Origin: Papaver somniferum
Lineage: Eukaryota; Streptophyta; Magnoliopsida; Ranunculales; Papaveraceae
Assembly (NCBI RefSeq): GCF_003573695.1
Contig: NC_039365.1
Span: 80,425,082-80,489,081, forward strand
Direction of reading: 5' to 3'
DNA length: 64,000 nt
The notes below the pieces were generated by a model. That model did no database searches. It had not been told where the DNA came from and saw only the letters and a program-made list of their open reading frames with translations. Below are positions 1 through 11,176 of the stretch, piece after piece. The stretch's first letter is position 1, and every line of letters begins with the position of its first letter. The translations under genes and the position numbers were made by a program.

Positions 1-304
1 ATTCCGCATTATATTGTTTTATCTTTATAATTGAAATAATACAGGTTGTGCGTTAGATCATCAATTAGAGTAATCCAACCTTTGGTTGTTGATTGTCATT
101 GATTGATCCTTGGATATTGGTCTTTGGAACCATCCAAGTTATTCCTTGTATTTGATTAGTACTCGCAGTTTCTGTTTGAGGAAATCAAATCAAGAGAGAG
201 GGATATAAACTCGTTGATGTACTTTTAATTAATTGAGTCTTGTTGATTCTCTTAAAAGTATATTCGAGTTTGTCCATACAGATTGCTAAGCGAAATATTT
301 TTCA
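1..304 (+). repeat. 3' end of the A1 5' LTR
   Basis: Bases 1-300 repeat almost exactly at about 6690-6990 in the 3' LTR of the same element. The LTR ends TTTTCA at 304, directly before the primer site. Relative to the 3' copy, about 24 bases just before the end are missing, including the CCCCCGCT block that marks other A LTRs. Confidence 0.9.
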
Positions 305-306
305 AT

Positions 307-318
307 TGGTATCAGAGC
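307..318 (+). other. Primer binding site, initiator Met tRNA (A1)
   Basis: TGGTATCAGAGC lies two bases after the LTR end. It is the standard plant retrotransposon primer site, complementary to the 3' end of initiator methionine tRNA, and it fixes the element's orientation as plus. Confidence 0.93.
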
Positions 319-368
319 AGGCTAACACGTTAAAGACCTTATAAGTCTGTGTTTGCAGCGATCTGATT

Positions 369-1859
369 ATGGACGAGTCTATCTCTAATAACGTACCAGT
401 ACAGAAATTACCAGATGATTCTAAAAGCTTGGATTCACCTGAGAGAACTGTCACATCTAAGTCAATATCTAAACATTATCTTGATGTAAAAACTGTTGAT
501 TGGGAAACTCTCCTGGAAGAACAGTTGGATGAACTTTCCGATGAAGGTGATTCAGATATTGATAGAGATGTTGATGAGGAAGTCTCAGAGTATGTTAAGT
601 TTTTGGATTCATGGAAAATAAAGAAGATTACAACTTCTCATGTCACGCCTCTTCTGACTCCTCTCTGTCGAGAAAACAAGAAATTTAGAAGATGTTACGT
701 AGGTGTTTATTTTTCGAATCGTTCTAACGAATCGATCCTCAAGGATTCTGAGGAAAACCTACGTATGAAGTCACTTGAATGTGATAATCTTTATCAAAAG
801 TAGTTTTTGTTGGAAGAGAAACTTGCAAAATCTGAAGCAAGGTTTAACTCTCAACAAATTAGTTTTGATGACAGAGAAAGTGCTTGTCTCACTCGAGAAA
901 AACGCCTTGAGGCTGATTTAGCTGCTGCTCTTGATAAAATCAAGATGTTGTAAGGTGAATTGAAAAAGTTCAATACTAGTTCGAACAAATTAACCACTAT
1001 GCTAGGAGCAAGTAAAAATCATCGTGATACACGAGGATTTGGATATAAGGGAATATATGCTCCAAGTATTAGCAAAGAGGTAAAATTTGTTAAGGCTAGT
1101 GATTCTTCTCAACAAAAGGTTTCCAATGATGGCAAAAGTGAAATACCTTCACCAGAAGTTAAAGTTTGAAAGAGCAAAGTATATCAACCTCCCAAGTCAA
1201 CACACACGGATCGAGGTAAGTACATTCCTTATGTTTTCCAATATTACGGAAATAAAGGTCACCTGGAAAGGAGATGTCGTTTCCGTATAAGGAATGAGAA
1301 ACTTCATGATGTTCTTGTTTGGGCATCACAAGAAGTTGTGAAACCAAGATCATATATTAAGACTAATCCCCTTAACATTACAGGTTATAACTGTCCAACC
1401 TTTAGGCAAAGGAATCAGTGTTGTGATAATCCTAGTTTTGCCTACAAACGTCATATGAATCAGTTTCACAATCGCTATGGTTATCAAAAGTATAACTTCG
1501 TAAAGACGAAGACAAGATCCGATGCTCCCAATTGGAGAAAGACTAACTTGCAAAAGAATAGTCAATCCAATTCTCTTCCGAGAATTCTAAAAGAGAGTAA
1601 TGGGAAGAAGGTTCTGGTTGTTCCTAAACGCACTCAGAAGTGGGTACCAAAGAAAGCCAATGATGCTTTGAGTGTGAAAAGGAATGATCTTCCAAAAAAT
1701 TTCATAACTATGGAGAAGGCAGTATCCATGATGTTGGAACTTAACAAGTTTTTTGGAAAAATGGAATTGGATGTGAAAGGTTCTAAAAGCTATCTCTTTC
1801 ATGATAATCCAAAGGTCACTTGTGTTGAGCAAGACGTTGTTCACCCCAACACAACTTGA
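369..1859 (+). pseudogene. Gag-like polyprotein remnant, three in-frame stops
   Basis: Frame 369-1859 (497 codons) stays open apart from TAG at 801, TAA at 951 and TGA at 1167, with no frameshift. The start MDESISNNVPV resembles the gag start of A2 (MDISVISINVPP), but the UBN2-type core seen in A2 and B4 is absent, so the gag core has been deleted. An acidic segment and a predicted coiled coil (about 800-950) are followed by the copia-typical stretch LTTMLGASKNHRDTRGFGY and FVKA. A degenerate zinc knuckle follows near 1230-1280: the spacing of C-x2-C-x4-H-x4-C is kept (GNKGHLERRC), but the first two cysteines are Phe and Tyr. A basic Lys/Arg/Asn-rich tail ends the frame. It would have been a nucleocapsid/capsid protein; it is now dead unless stops are read through. 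Confidence 0.72.
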
Positions 1860-4178
1860 TTGTGTTGTAAGTGCATCCTCACCATGGAATGCCCTGTTAT
1901 GTATACGGTGAGGGAAGCACGAGAATTGGGGCACACAGATTATGTTCGGTAAGGCTGTAGAATTCAACTGGATTCTTCTAAAAAGGTATGTCTATAAACC
2001 TGAGCAAGATTTGTGTTTTTATAATGATCCATGTACCTTTCTTATTGTTCATTTCTACCTAACTTGATCTGTGTTTAAAGTTCTTAAATGTTTAGGTTTG
2101 AAAACATTAGTTCGGGATGTTTGGACTTCATGGTACACATACCAAGTATGCATAACATCATTTAAAACCAAAATCCAGGGGTTTAAGTTCGCAAACCCCG
2201 TCTGCATACTGCTTCAGGATACGAAAATTCGTTTGCAAACCCGTATGCATACTTGACGTCCATATTCGGTAAACTTATTTTGGCCGTAACTTCTTCGTCC
2301 GAACTCGTATTGACCTCATTCTTTTTGAAATCTCTTCCTTTTTGAATTCTCTTCAAAATGGAGATGAGAAACCTTGAATTTGGATGAGTTAAGATTGGTA
2401 TTTGTCCTGACTCTTGTTTTTGAGTATTTTGCTCCGTTTCGTTGCACTTGTTCCAATTCTCTTGAACTTGGGCACTTGGATTATTGGAGTACTACTCTTC
2501 TAAGATATTTTATAGATTTACAAGAATATTGTTGGTGAATCACAAAGAAGGAAGTTCAAGAATGGGCAGTAGCACGCATTACTATGGGATTCTTGAATGT
2601 TCACAACCATCTTTTGTGAACTATGATGGATGGTTGTTAATGACTTTGTATGTTCTTCTTTGTTAAGAAAATATTTTTATACGCCTTTGGTAGCTATTCT
2701 TGGTGTAAATCCGGACGAAAAAGGTTGATTCTACCCTCTAAGGACAAATCATCTTATATGAGCGTTACGAGTTTGTCTTGATGCCTAGGAAACTTCTTAT
2801 GAGAATTTATTCTTGTTTTTGAAAAGGATTACTAGATTTTGGAATAGCCATTATTGTGATTACACATAGCTATGTCCATTGTTTTCATCTTCATGTTTAA
2901 ATTCTAAAATTGTTTGGGAGATGATTTTTGCAGTAGTAATCTTTATATATTGCAATATGTTATGGGATATGTGAGTTTGCGTCCGTGAACTATGTTTGTC
3001 CCATACTTTTTCAAAAGTAAAGTCGTTTGTTGTCGATATTCACGTATTGATAAAAGAATGAATGGAATTTTGACAAATACAAAAGTTAAGCCTGTATTTT
3101 CAATTATCTTGATAGAAGACGGGTTAAAATCTTTTGTTTTCAAGGATTATGTCTATTAATTGTCGTTATGCAAATAGTGATTGAACATAGAACGAATCCT
3201 TGTGTATTTCGCAGTATTGATCATCCCTGATCCATATTTTATGTATTACTGTGAGGCTCCGTAATGTATCTTATGTTGAGCACTATACATAAGATAGAAG
3301 ACGGGTTAAAATCTTGATAGAAGACGGGTTAAAATCTTTTGTTTTCAAGGATTATGTCTATTAATTGTCGTTATGCAAATAGTGATTCAAGATAGAATGA
3401 ATCCTTGTGTATTTCGCAGTATTGATCATCCCTGATCTATATTTTATGTATTACTGTGAGGCTCCGTAATGTATCTTATGTTGAGCACTATACAACCAAG
3501 TTGATTTTTTAGCTTAGTTGGTGTTCCGTGAGGTGTGTTATGTCGAGCATATTGAACTAAATTAATCATCTTGTTTGGTTATTTAGTTATTGCTCCGTAA
3601 GTTTTTTTATGTCGACCAAAATGACAATTAAATTGATTACTTTTTTAATTAGTTTGGTTGTGCATTCCAATTAGATTAATTATGGGTTCTCTTGTAATTA
3701 ATCTAGTTGAGTATTTTCGTGTCTCCATAAGTTCTCTTATGTTGAGCACAATCAATTGAATTGATCATTTTTTGTGTTTAATTTGATTGCGTATTGCGAT
3801 TAAATTAATCATGGGTTTACTTGTGATTAATTTGATTGAGTTTTTGGATATAGAAAATCATTCTTATGGTTTTTGGTGTCCAATAAATATCCTTCTTTTC
3901 TTTTGAAATTAAGGTCGCTCTTGTTGTTCTTTCGGGAATGACATCAAATGGGGGAGAGTTCTTTTGAGCTTGTGCTTAATGGTCATATCTTGAGGGGTGT
4001 GCGGCTTGGAATTTTAAAGGGGTTATCTTGTATCTTTAAACTCCTTGATGAATGCTATTAGCTTCGGCTATATGATTGCATCTAAATTAGATGGTATGTA
4101 TTTCCTATTAGTCATGAAATGTCTCTTACAAAAATTTTATTATGATCCCATTCTTGTACCTTTGCCAAATTTATTGAC
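1860..4178 (+). other. Noncoding 3' internal region of A1
   Basis: No credible coding frame is present; short open frames have no family features. The stretch aligns by eye with the 3' internal regions of B2 (about 22560-24390) and A2 (about 40030-40960): shared landmarks are TAACTTCTTCGT followed by GAACTCG (about 2286), AAACTTCTTATGAGAATT (about 2788) and repeated GCTCCGTAA / TTATGT motifs (3250-3760). It therefore belongs to the mobile element and not to a host intergenic region. It also holds a local tandem duplication listed separately. Confidence 0.65.
3111..3494 (+). repeat. Tandem duplication of about 180 bp in A1
   Basis: Starting with GATAGAAGACGGGTTAAAATC, a unit of about 180 bp occurs at 3111-3292 and again at 3316-3494, separated by a 23-bp partial copy of its own start (3293-3315). 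Both copies end near GAGCACTATAC. The copies differ at only a few positions, so the duplication is recent compared with the decay of the gag frame. Confidence 0.85.
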
Positions 4179-4598
4179 AAAAAGGGGGAGAATTAATATG
4201 TAGTTCACACTACAAATACATATGGTTTCGGATTATTGTGTAAGGGGGAGTGGTTTCCATGTGAGATGGAGTATTGACTAAGGGGGAGTGATACATATCA
4301 CCATAGTATTATTGTTGAAGTTGTGATACAATTGGACTTTGACACTGTGTAATAATACTATGACACTGTATAACAATGATCGACACCGATGCTTTCTCAT
4401 TGTTATAGCTACGGATCTTCAACAACGGTGATGCTAAACTTACAACCTTTGGGATCATTGGAGTACTTGGAAGTGACGAAGATTTCGAGGAATGTTGAAG
4501 ATTATACATGTGGAATAGGAGCTACTAAAGTTTCTTTATCTTCTTTGTATTCCATATGTATTGATAGTTTTGTAACTAAAATTGACAAAGGGGGAGAT
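4179..4598 (+). other. Multiple polypurine tracts before the A1 3' LTR
   Basis: Four GGGGGAG tracts occur at about 4179-4192, 4241-4250, 4281-4288 and 4587-4597. The last one abuts the 3' LTR start and is the expected primer for plus-strand DNA synthesis. The upstream ones are extra copies of the same motif, a habit of SIRE/Maximus elements. B2, B3 and B4 keep comparable sets. Confidence 0.8.
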
Positions 4599-7016
4599 TG
4601 TTAGAGCATTGCTCGGTCAAACTCGCATGCGTTGCTATCTCAAGCATGTTTGTCAATGTTAGTGATCAAAACTATAAGTCTTGATTTCTAGTCTACTCTA
4701 GCTAAGTATCAGACTAGGATAGAAAGTGTAGTTGAGCTCAATGACTTCATGGCGATTCATCATACAAGAAGAAGAACTACTCAACGAACCGGTGGAACTT
4801 ATCGACAAAAAGGTATGTGAAGACTTGAACTTATCTATCACTCAAAAGTCTATCTACTCTATTTCCTACTTCTTGAGACAAAAAGTCGTATGCTATATAT
4901 AGACTTAGATTATACACATTTGGTATTTCGAGCCGAGTATACCTCGCCTATCTATATCTGGAAATATGTGTTGGTAAGCGTTTCGCTTTGACCATGTTTA
5001 TCTTTACCTAGTGACGAAAGTCATGATATGTTTCAATAACTTTGAAAATTTCTTTGACGAGAAATAGTGTAACAACTATATAACGTCCTCTAAGAATGTT
5101 TCAATGGTTGGAATGGGAGTTTAGATTGCCTAACCAATGATGGACATAAGTATTGTATTGGAAACACATATGTGCATAAGTATTATCCCTTGAACCAAAG
5201 TTTGCGAACTTTGTTGATCAAGAGAAACCGGAAGAATGGCTTGTTGCCAAGTCCGCGAACTGCCGAACTTCTCATCCCGAGAAATTCTGCTGGAGTTGAC
5301 AAACTAGCTGCGTCCGCGAACCCAGACCGTGAACCGGCGGAAAGTCTTTGCCGAGATTTTCTGCTGGAGTTTGTAAACGCTTCCCGGTTGCTTAAGTCCG
5401 CGAACCTAGTATGCGAACTTTGGAAGGTTATATATATGAAGATGATTTCTGAACTTCAACTTATAAAGACTAAGGAATGCAATTTGCAAACCGTGGCTAT
5501 AAAGCTCATGAACCGATTGGAGTGAATCAAATCATATTTGCTTTAATTGTGTCTTGTGTAGTACATAATATTTCCTTGCATTTGAACAACTCTCTAACTA
5601 GTTCATTTGAGTCATTTGAACTAGTTATGGTGAAGAAGAATATGGTTGGTATGAAATGCTCATATGGCTAACCTTTTGGTTAACTATTGTTGAACCAACA
5701 ATGTACACGTTTGGGTACGGTTAACAAACCTAGAAGCGTGCATTTCATTTGTGTATAACAAGCTAAGTTTTCGATCTAACGGTTGAGAAATATTCGCTTG
5801 AATCTAAATCAGGTTTTCATCTAACGGTGGATATTGTTTTCTTTGTGACCAAGGCGAAACCCTGATTTGAAAGACTATATAAGGGGATATCTAGCAACTC
5901 TGCAAAACTAATCCCCACACTTCACGTGTGATACTAGTTTGCGTGATAGAGTCGTGTATCCTTTAACCTTTGGCTTTTTTCTTCTAAAACCAGGTTAATG
6001 ACTTAAATAATTCATTGGGATTGTGAAGACATACCGATACTACTTTTATCGTAATTGTGTGATCTGATCTTGCACCTTCTATCGTACGAGTACAATCAGT
6101 TTGATTGGCTTGAGATTAATATATCCGATAGGAAAGATATAAAAAGTAGTCACAAACATCTTCGTCTCATTGTTTGTGATTCCGCAACATCTTGTTTCGC
6201 TACCATACGATTAAGATTGTTATGAGGTGATTGATTTATCTAGGCTGTTCTTCGGGAATATAAGACCGGATTATCAATTAGTTACTGTTCACCTTGATTA
6301 TTATCAAAAGACGGAACAAAAACTTTAGGGTTTTTCTGTGGGGGACAAATTGATCCTTTGATAGACTTGTTTGTGTGAGACAGATTTGTTTATTGTCAAA
6401 GCCTGCGATTTTGGGTCATAGCAACTCTTAGTTGTGGGTGAGATCATCTAAGGGAATCAAGTGTGTGGTATCCTGCTGGGATCAGAGGCGTAGGGAGTAC
6501 AACTGTACCTTGGATCAGTGGGAGACTGATTGTGGTTCAACTGCAGTCCAGTCCGAAGTTAGCTTGGAGTAGGCTAGTGTTTGTAGCGGCTTAATACAGT
6601 GTGTGTTCAATTTGGACTAGGTCCCGGGGGTTTTCTGCATTTGCGGTTTCCTCGTTAACAAAATTTCTGGTGTCAGTGTTATTTCAGTTTCCGCATTATA
6701 TTGTTTTATCTTTATAATTGAAATAATACAAGTTGTGCGTTATATCATCAATTAGAGTAATCCAACCTTTGGTTGTTGATTGTCATTGGTTGATCCTTGG
6801 ATATTGGTCTTTGGAACCATCCAAGTTATTCCTTGTATTTGATTAGTACTCGCAGTTTCTGTTTGAGGAAATCAAATCAAGAGAGAGGGATATAAACTCG
6901 TTGATGTACTTTTAATTAATTGAGTCTTGTTGATTCTCTTAAAAGTATATTCGAGTTTGTCCATACAGATTGCTAAGCGAAATATTGGGTGGTGTTTATA
7001 GACCCCCGCTTTTTCA
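4599..7016 (+). repeat. 3' LTR of A1 (complete)
   Basis: The LTR runs from TGTTAGAGCATTGCTCGG to CCCCCGCTTTTTCA, 2418 bp, with TG...CA ends and a polypurine tract just before it. Between 5170 and 5480 it holds degenerate direct repeats around CCGCGAAC. Five bases after the end (GTTCC) should match the flank left of the 5' LTR, which lies outside the window. A TATA-like box lies at 5876-5883. Open frames within it (for example 5172-5525) are incidental. Confidence 0.92.
5876..5883 (+). promoter_or_regulatory. Putative LTR TATA box (A1)
   Basis: TATATAAG occurs about 1.1 kb before the LTR end. The same block in A2 (36577-36584) and A6 (50757-50764) keeps TATATAAA in the same context, as expected for the core promoter at the U3/R boundary. 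Transcription start is not shown by sequence alone. Confidence 0.5.
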
Positions 7017-7448
7017 GTTCCATTGATTTCTCATAGCAGCCAAGTTTAAAGAATCATAAATGAAAGAAACAACACAGTTTTTAATTGCAGGCGTAATATC
7101 ACATAAGATATGAACTACCAAGGACTTCAATACTCGACTTTTCAAAATAGCCAAAAGCAAGACCACCAGATTTACCCACAACAGAAATGATAGACCAGGA
7201 GTCAAAAGGCAAATGATGAGTATATTTTTAACAGTTTCAGCATCAACCATGGTTTCTAAGAGACAAACACTAACTAATTTGTATTTCCTAATAAGATTCA
7301 ACAAGTGCCGCAATTTCTTGTCAGAAAAACACCCATTAATGTTCCAGCATAAGAATTTCAATGTTAATCTGAGAAATCTAAACAGCCCAGCAGGAGAGCA
7401 TGCAAAGCAACAAAAGATAATAACAGAACAGTGCAGACGATAAAACAC
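7017..7448 (-). pseudogene. LINE ORF2 N-terminus, endonuclease fragment
   Basis: Minus-strand reading gives LKFLCWNINGCFSDKKLRHL and, later, LLETMV. These match the start of the AP-like endonuclease of plant L1 LINEs, where the W-N pair and the catalytic Glu of the L-x-E-T motif are conserved. A GKSGGLAL-like signature is present only in another frame, so there is at least one frameshift. The open frame has no natural ATG at its first codon. The coding sequence stops at 7017 because element A1 is inserted there; the rest of ORF2, including reverse transcriptase, should lie left of the A1 5' LTR, outside the window. Confidence 0.72.
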
Positions 7449-7475
7449 AAGATAATTTAAAAACGAGTGAGTGAT

Positions 7476-8141
7476 TTAGTTACTTACTAGATCATGAGCC
7501 GAGGAGGGTTCGACATCCATACAACTAGAGTACATCATCATGAGATCAATTTCCTTTTCAAATTCCTTATCACTGATGATAGGTTCAGGAGGCAGGGAAG
7601 CTAAAAGAACAAGTTCAAGAACTATATCATCTTTTAAATCTACATTCTGATCAGTATTACTCGAAAACTCATTTTCTGAACTTAGGTGCATAAACAATTA
7701 TGAGGAATAATTCATTTCTGAAGCAGAGTTAAAGATAAATCCATAATAAGTAACGACAGTCTGAGAGAAAGAGGTACATGAAGTAGACCAAAACACATTA
7801 GCATCAGTAGTACCCAGGCTAGAGGACACTTCCAAGCTACCAGTATTGAAAGCAGTATCAGAATGATGAGCAAAAGGAGGTACTGAAGACAAAGGAGGCC
7901 AACGAGGAGTAGGCATCATCGAAGAGGTGAAAGAGAAAGAACTAGAACCTAGGAAAACATATTCAAAGGCGGTCCTAGTTCTTTTTCCTTTTCTATCATG
8001 TATAGGTCCATCAGGTCCAAGAGAAAAACTATCATAAGGCGACAAATAACCAGTAGAGTTCAAAGAGAATTGAGGAAGAGTAATAGAAGGCTGACCAGAA
8101 TTGACAGGATCCCTAATAGTCAATGCAGATACTACGAGCAT
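7476..8141 (-). pseudogene. LINE ORF1 C-terminal extension, one in-frame stop
   Basis: Starting at ATG 8141, one minus-strand frame runs to 7476 with a single TAA at 7698-7700. The protein is Ser/Thr/Pro-rich, then acidic, with no domain I recognise. It lies between the DUF4283-like ORF1 and the endonuclease start, the place where plant L1 ORF1 proteins carry a long low-complexity tail. It is in a different frame from ORF1 (8141-9028), so it is either the frameshifted end of ORF1 or a separate remnant. Confidence 0.5.
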
Positions 8142-9028
8142 TATAAAATAAAAAATATGAGAGGAAAAAACCGAACCCCTAATACCGAGAGCCCCTGAAA
8201 GTTGAAGACTGACAGAAAAGCAGATGGCTTTGAGTGCTCCTGAAGAATAACAGTAGCAGCACCGGCTTTTGCAGATACAGCAGAATCAGAACACTCACCA
8301 ACTTCTTGACTCGCCACCACTTTAGTGACACCAACATGAGTAGCTCGAGGGGATGGAGCATGCGAAGCTCTGACATAGATTCTCATCTGTATCTCCTTAC
8401 ACTTTTCTTCATCATGATAGAGTACAAAACATTTCTTGCAAGCACGAAAATGGAGCTTTGGATAAAAAGCAGTCATATAGTAAGTTCTCCTATTAGTATT
8501 GAAAACCACCTTTGTTATCAGAGGAGAGTTCAAGGGTACCATAACCTTTGCTTCATAAAGATTCCCAGATGGAGAATCCACCGTAACAAAGGTTCCAATC
8601 TGCTCCAAGACTTCCCTAGCCTTTCCTTTATTAACCAAATCTGTAGGAATAGTAATTTGAAACGTCAATAATGTGGTTTCCCAAACCAGATCAAATATAG
8701 ACTCCAGGTCACCTAAAGGTTGAACAACAAATAGTTGACCAAACAGTAAGGAACGTCTAGCAGCATATGTTAAATCCTTATCTTGACTTTTCTTAAACAT
8801 GACTACAAACATATTTTGAATACCCGTTCCTTGGACATAAGGCTTAGCAAGTTTAAAATCAGAGGAGTTGATAGTCCAGATTCTGTTGAGGTGATGCTTT
8901 ACAGAAGTTTTATAATAGCTACGATATTTGTCACCTAGCAGAGCAGCAAATATGTAAGGAAACTCTTCAACATCTTCATCTAAGTCTATAACCCTAACTT
9001 GATCAGCAAAAATATCCATTGCTAACAC
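8141..9028 (-). CDS. LINE ORF1 protein, DUF4283-like with zinc knuckle
   Basis: This 295-codon open frame would encode the RNA-binding ORF1 protein of a plant L1 LINE, which packages element RNA. Residues about 20-190 have the layout of the DUF4283 domain: an early FAALLGDKY stretch, a central DLVWETTLLTFQITIP stretch and a later region ending near TAFYPKLHF. A CCHC knuckle follows directly: C-KK-C-FVLY-H-DEEK-C fits C-x2-C-x4-H-x4-C exactly. The end of the frame is hydrophobic and unlike a natural C-terminus, pointing to a frameshift near 8180. ORF2 follows in the same orientation, as in LINEs. Start at ATG 9028 is natural, though MLAMDIFAD offers a second Met three codons in. Identification rests on pattern, not on a search. 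Confidence 0.68.
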   Translation of the reverse strand: MLAMDIFADQVRVIDLDEDVEEFPYIFAALLGDKYRSYYKTSVKHHLNRIWTINSSDFKLAKPYVQGTGIQNMFVVMFKKSQDKDLTYAARRSLLFGQLFVVQPLGDLESIFDLVWETTLLTFQITIPTDLVNKGKAREVLEQIGTFVTVDSPSGNLYEAKVMVPLNSPLITKVVFNTNRRTYYMTAFYPKLHFRACKKCFVLYHDEEKCKEIQMRIYVRASHAPSPRATHVGVTKVVASQEVGECSDSAVSAKAGAATVILQEHSKPSAFLSVFNFQGLSVLGVRFFPLIFFIL

Positions 9029-10380
9029 TAACTAGATAAAAGATAATTTTGTGCAAGAAAAACCAAAGAGATGTAAGAAGTTGTGCTACTGAGGAATTTA
9101 TAAAGAGATAGACCAGAAGATGATACAAATACTATTCCTTGGAACTATAAGAATATAGGTCTGCAATAATGATTTAGACAACACATTCATTTAGAATTAA
9201 CCATTAAGAGCAGAAAACTGAAAAGACCAATATACTTATTCACAATACTCAGAAGATCAATAGAGCAGTAGAAAACAACCAATAAATTCTGCCAAGTGTA
9301 ACTAATCATCTGAGACAGCCACCCACTATCAAAGAGGTCATTAATGATCATTTAAATACATCATTTCATCATAATATTAAAATAATCTTCCTAATGAGAA
9401 ATTAAAAAGAAACACATCTTTTAATGCAATGGAGCAGCAGATTAATTCCAACAAGAAACCCCCAGGAAGATTAAAGCCTAAATCCCTATAAGACCTTCTA
9501 ACAAAACTCATCATGAGGAGAGAAATTAACAACACCAAAGTAGATCTTTCCCGAGATTATACTTGATAAACAGAAAGAATCTATAATAAATAATAACAGA
9601 ATCAAATCCCTACACTAGGTAGAATCTCAATCTCCCCAAAATCCTCAGAATGGCTAAACTTCACATATTTCTTATAGATCAAATTCAGAATCTTTTGAAA
9701 AATAATAGAAGATCAGAATGAAGTATCAGTGAACCATACCCAATGTCAAAAATAACCCATTCTTCTCAAATATCACTGCTGATTTATCGAATCTCATGAT
9801 GATGTCTCTAAAACTCTATGTCTGCACCTCCATTAGCTCATGACCTAAAATGGGAAAAAAACAAAAAAGAAATTTATAAACAAAACAAAACAGTTAAAGG
9901 ATTAGAGGGAGATTGAAGAAAACCAAACTAGTAGATTTTAAGAAACATGATAGATTAAACACAGGGAATACTGCATATTAAGACATGACTTAATTTTTAG
10001 AATTAGGGCATAACTTAGAAAATTTTCAATTGGAAAAATAAGTTAAGAATTAGTGAATAAAAGACATAAATATAGATTGAAATTAGGAGGAGAACATGAT
10101 TTTTTCAATAAATTGTAGAAAAAATTCTAGATTGAACTAGAGAACGAAGAAGATTTCAAGCTTGACTAAGTCAATGTCGCAAGAATTTTCGCCTCAAAAA
10201 TGCCTTGACCTTCTTTTGTTTCTCTCCAACAACAATACCATTTCTATTTATTTGTCTACGGTCCTTTCCATCACAGTCTTAAGAATAGATATAAGCGTTG
10301 CATATGAAAAGTAGCTGGCTCCTTTTTGTTGAACGTGTACGATATGCGTCTGCAAAGGGAGGGGGCATGTGTCATGTAAT
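9029..10380 (-). other. Probable LINE 5' region and flanking AT-rich DNA
   Basis: No coding frame is supported. The stretch is A-rich on the plus strand and lies upstream of LINE ORF1, so it probably holds the LINE 5' untranslated region. I cannot locate its 5' boundary or a target-site duplication. Confidence 0.35.
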
Positions 10381-11176
10381 TCAAAAAAAAATTCTAAAGA
10401 TATCAGTGATGTAGGTTTCTCCCCCTAAATTGATACCACGAAAGATTTGTGTAATACAAGTAATGACTTGCGGCTATTATTACAAGATTGATAAATCGCA
10501 TGTTATCAATTTTAGGTTCAATGTGAACTCAACAAATGGTCAAATCCTCAAATTTGAAGCTCCATAATCGTAGCTGAAGATTAGTTGCGCGACTAATGTT
10601 CCATCGCGTGACACAAGTTGTGTTGCTGAGTGATGAAGGTTGAAGCTCACGACTAAACTTGTGTGATCAACGGCTATATTCAATGACTCTTTTTGAATTC
10701 TCCATAAATACTTATTATTTAATTCATTCAAATTCAAGTTTCTCCACACTTCAAATTTCATACTAATTTATTATAATTTTAATTAAAATTCTCTAATCTT
10801 CTGAAAGATGGCTCAACCCATAGTTCGTGGTCCTAAGCATACTCGAGCAGAAGAAAATTTTCAATTTACAGAAACTATGTATTACAATCTCATCTTGATG
10901 CAATACAACACCGAGTTTGAATTTTTGGTAGAGCGTTCATGAAAATTTCTCCAATGACACCGAAAACCCTAGTGATCATAATGCATTTGGCGTACAATCT
11001 CATAATTAGCAAAAGAGTAATTGAATTTGCATTTTTAACTGTGCAAGTCAATTGATTTAAAACGAGGGTGAACTGATGCTAATTTGGTAAGAGTATATTT
11101 ATAGGAATGACCCATATGGAAAAGCAAAACTTTCGCTTCCCATGGTTTTCGAAATCCTTAAGGTGTTGAATGGAAC
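10381..11176. other. Unassigned AT-rich stretch
   Basis: No feature is recognised. A short plus-strand frame opens at ATG 10808 (MAQPIVRGPKHTRAEENFQF) and stops after about 45 codons; it has no clear homology by eye. The open frame at 10540-10761 on the minus strand has no family features. This may be low-copy or old element DNA. Confidence 0.3.

Larger units (their letters stand above)
1..7016 (+). mobile_element. Copia-type LTR retrotransposon A1, 5' end outside window
   Basis: This is a plus-strand LTR element: the tail of a 5' LTR (to 304), a tRNA-Met primer site (307-318), a gag-like reading frame with three in-frame stops, about 2.7 kb of noncoding internal DNA with several GGGGGAG tracts, and a complete 3' LTR (4599-7016). 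The internal region is only about 4.3 kb and shows no protease, integrase, reverse transcriptase or RNase H, so the element is a pol-less deletion derivative or a non-autonomous family. Repeated polypurine tracts upstream of the 3' LTR and LTRs over 2 kb are typical of the SIRE/Maximus lineage of Ty1/copia; that assignment is inferred. It lies inside a LINE whose truncated half starts right after 7016. Confidence 0.88.

Noticed and set aside
5172..5525. 117-codon ORF in A1
   Set aside because: Falls in the 3' LTR over degenerate repeats; other A LTRs do not keep the frame.
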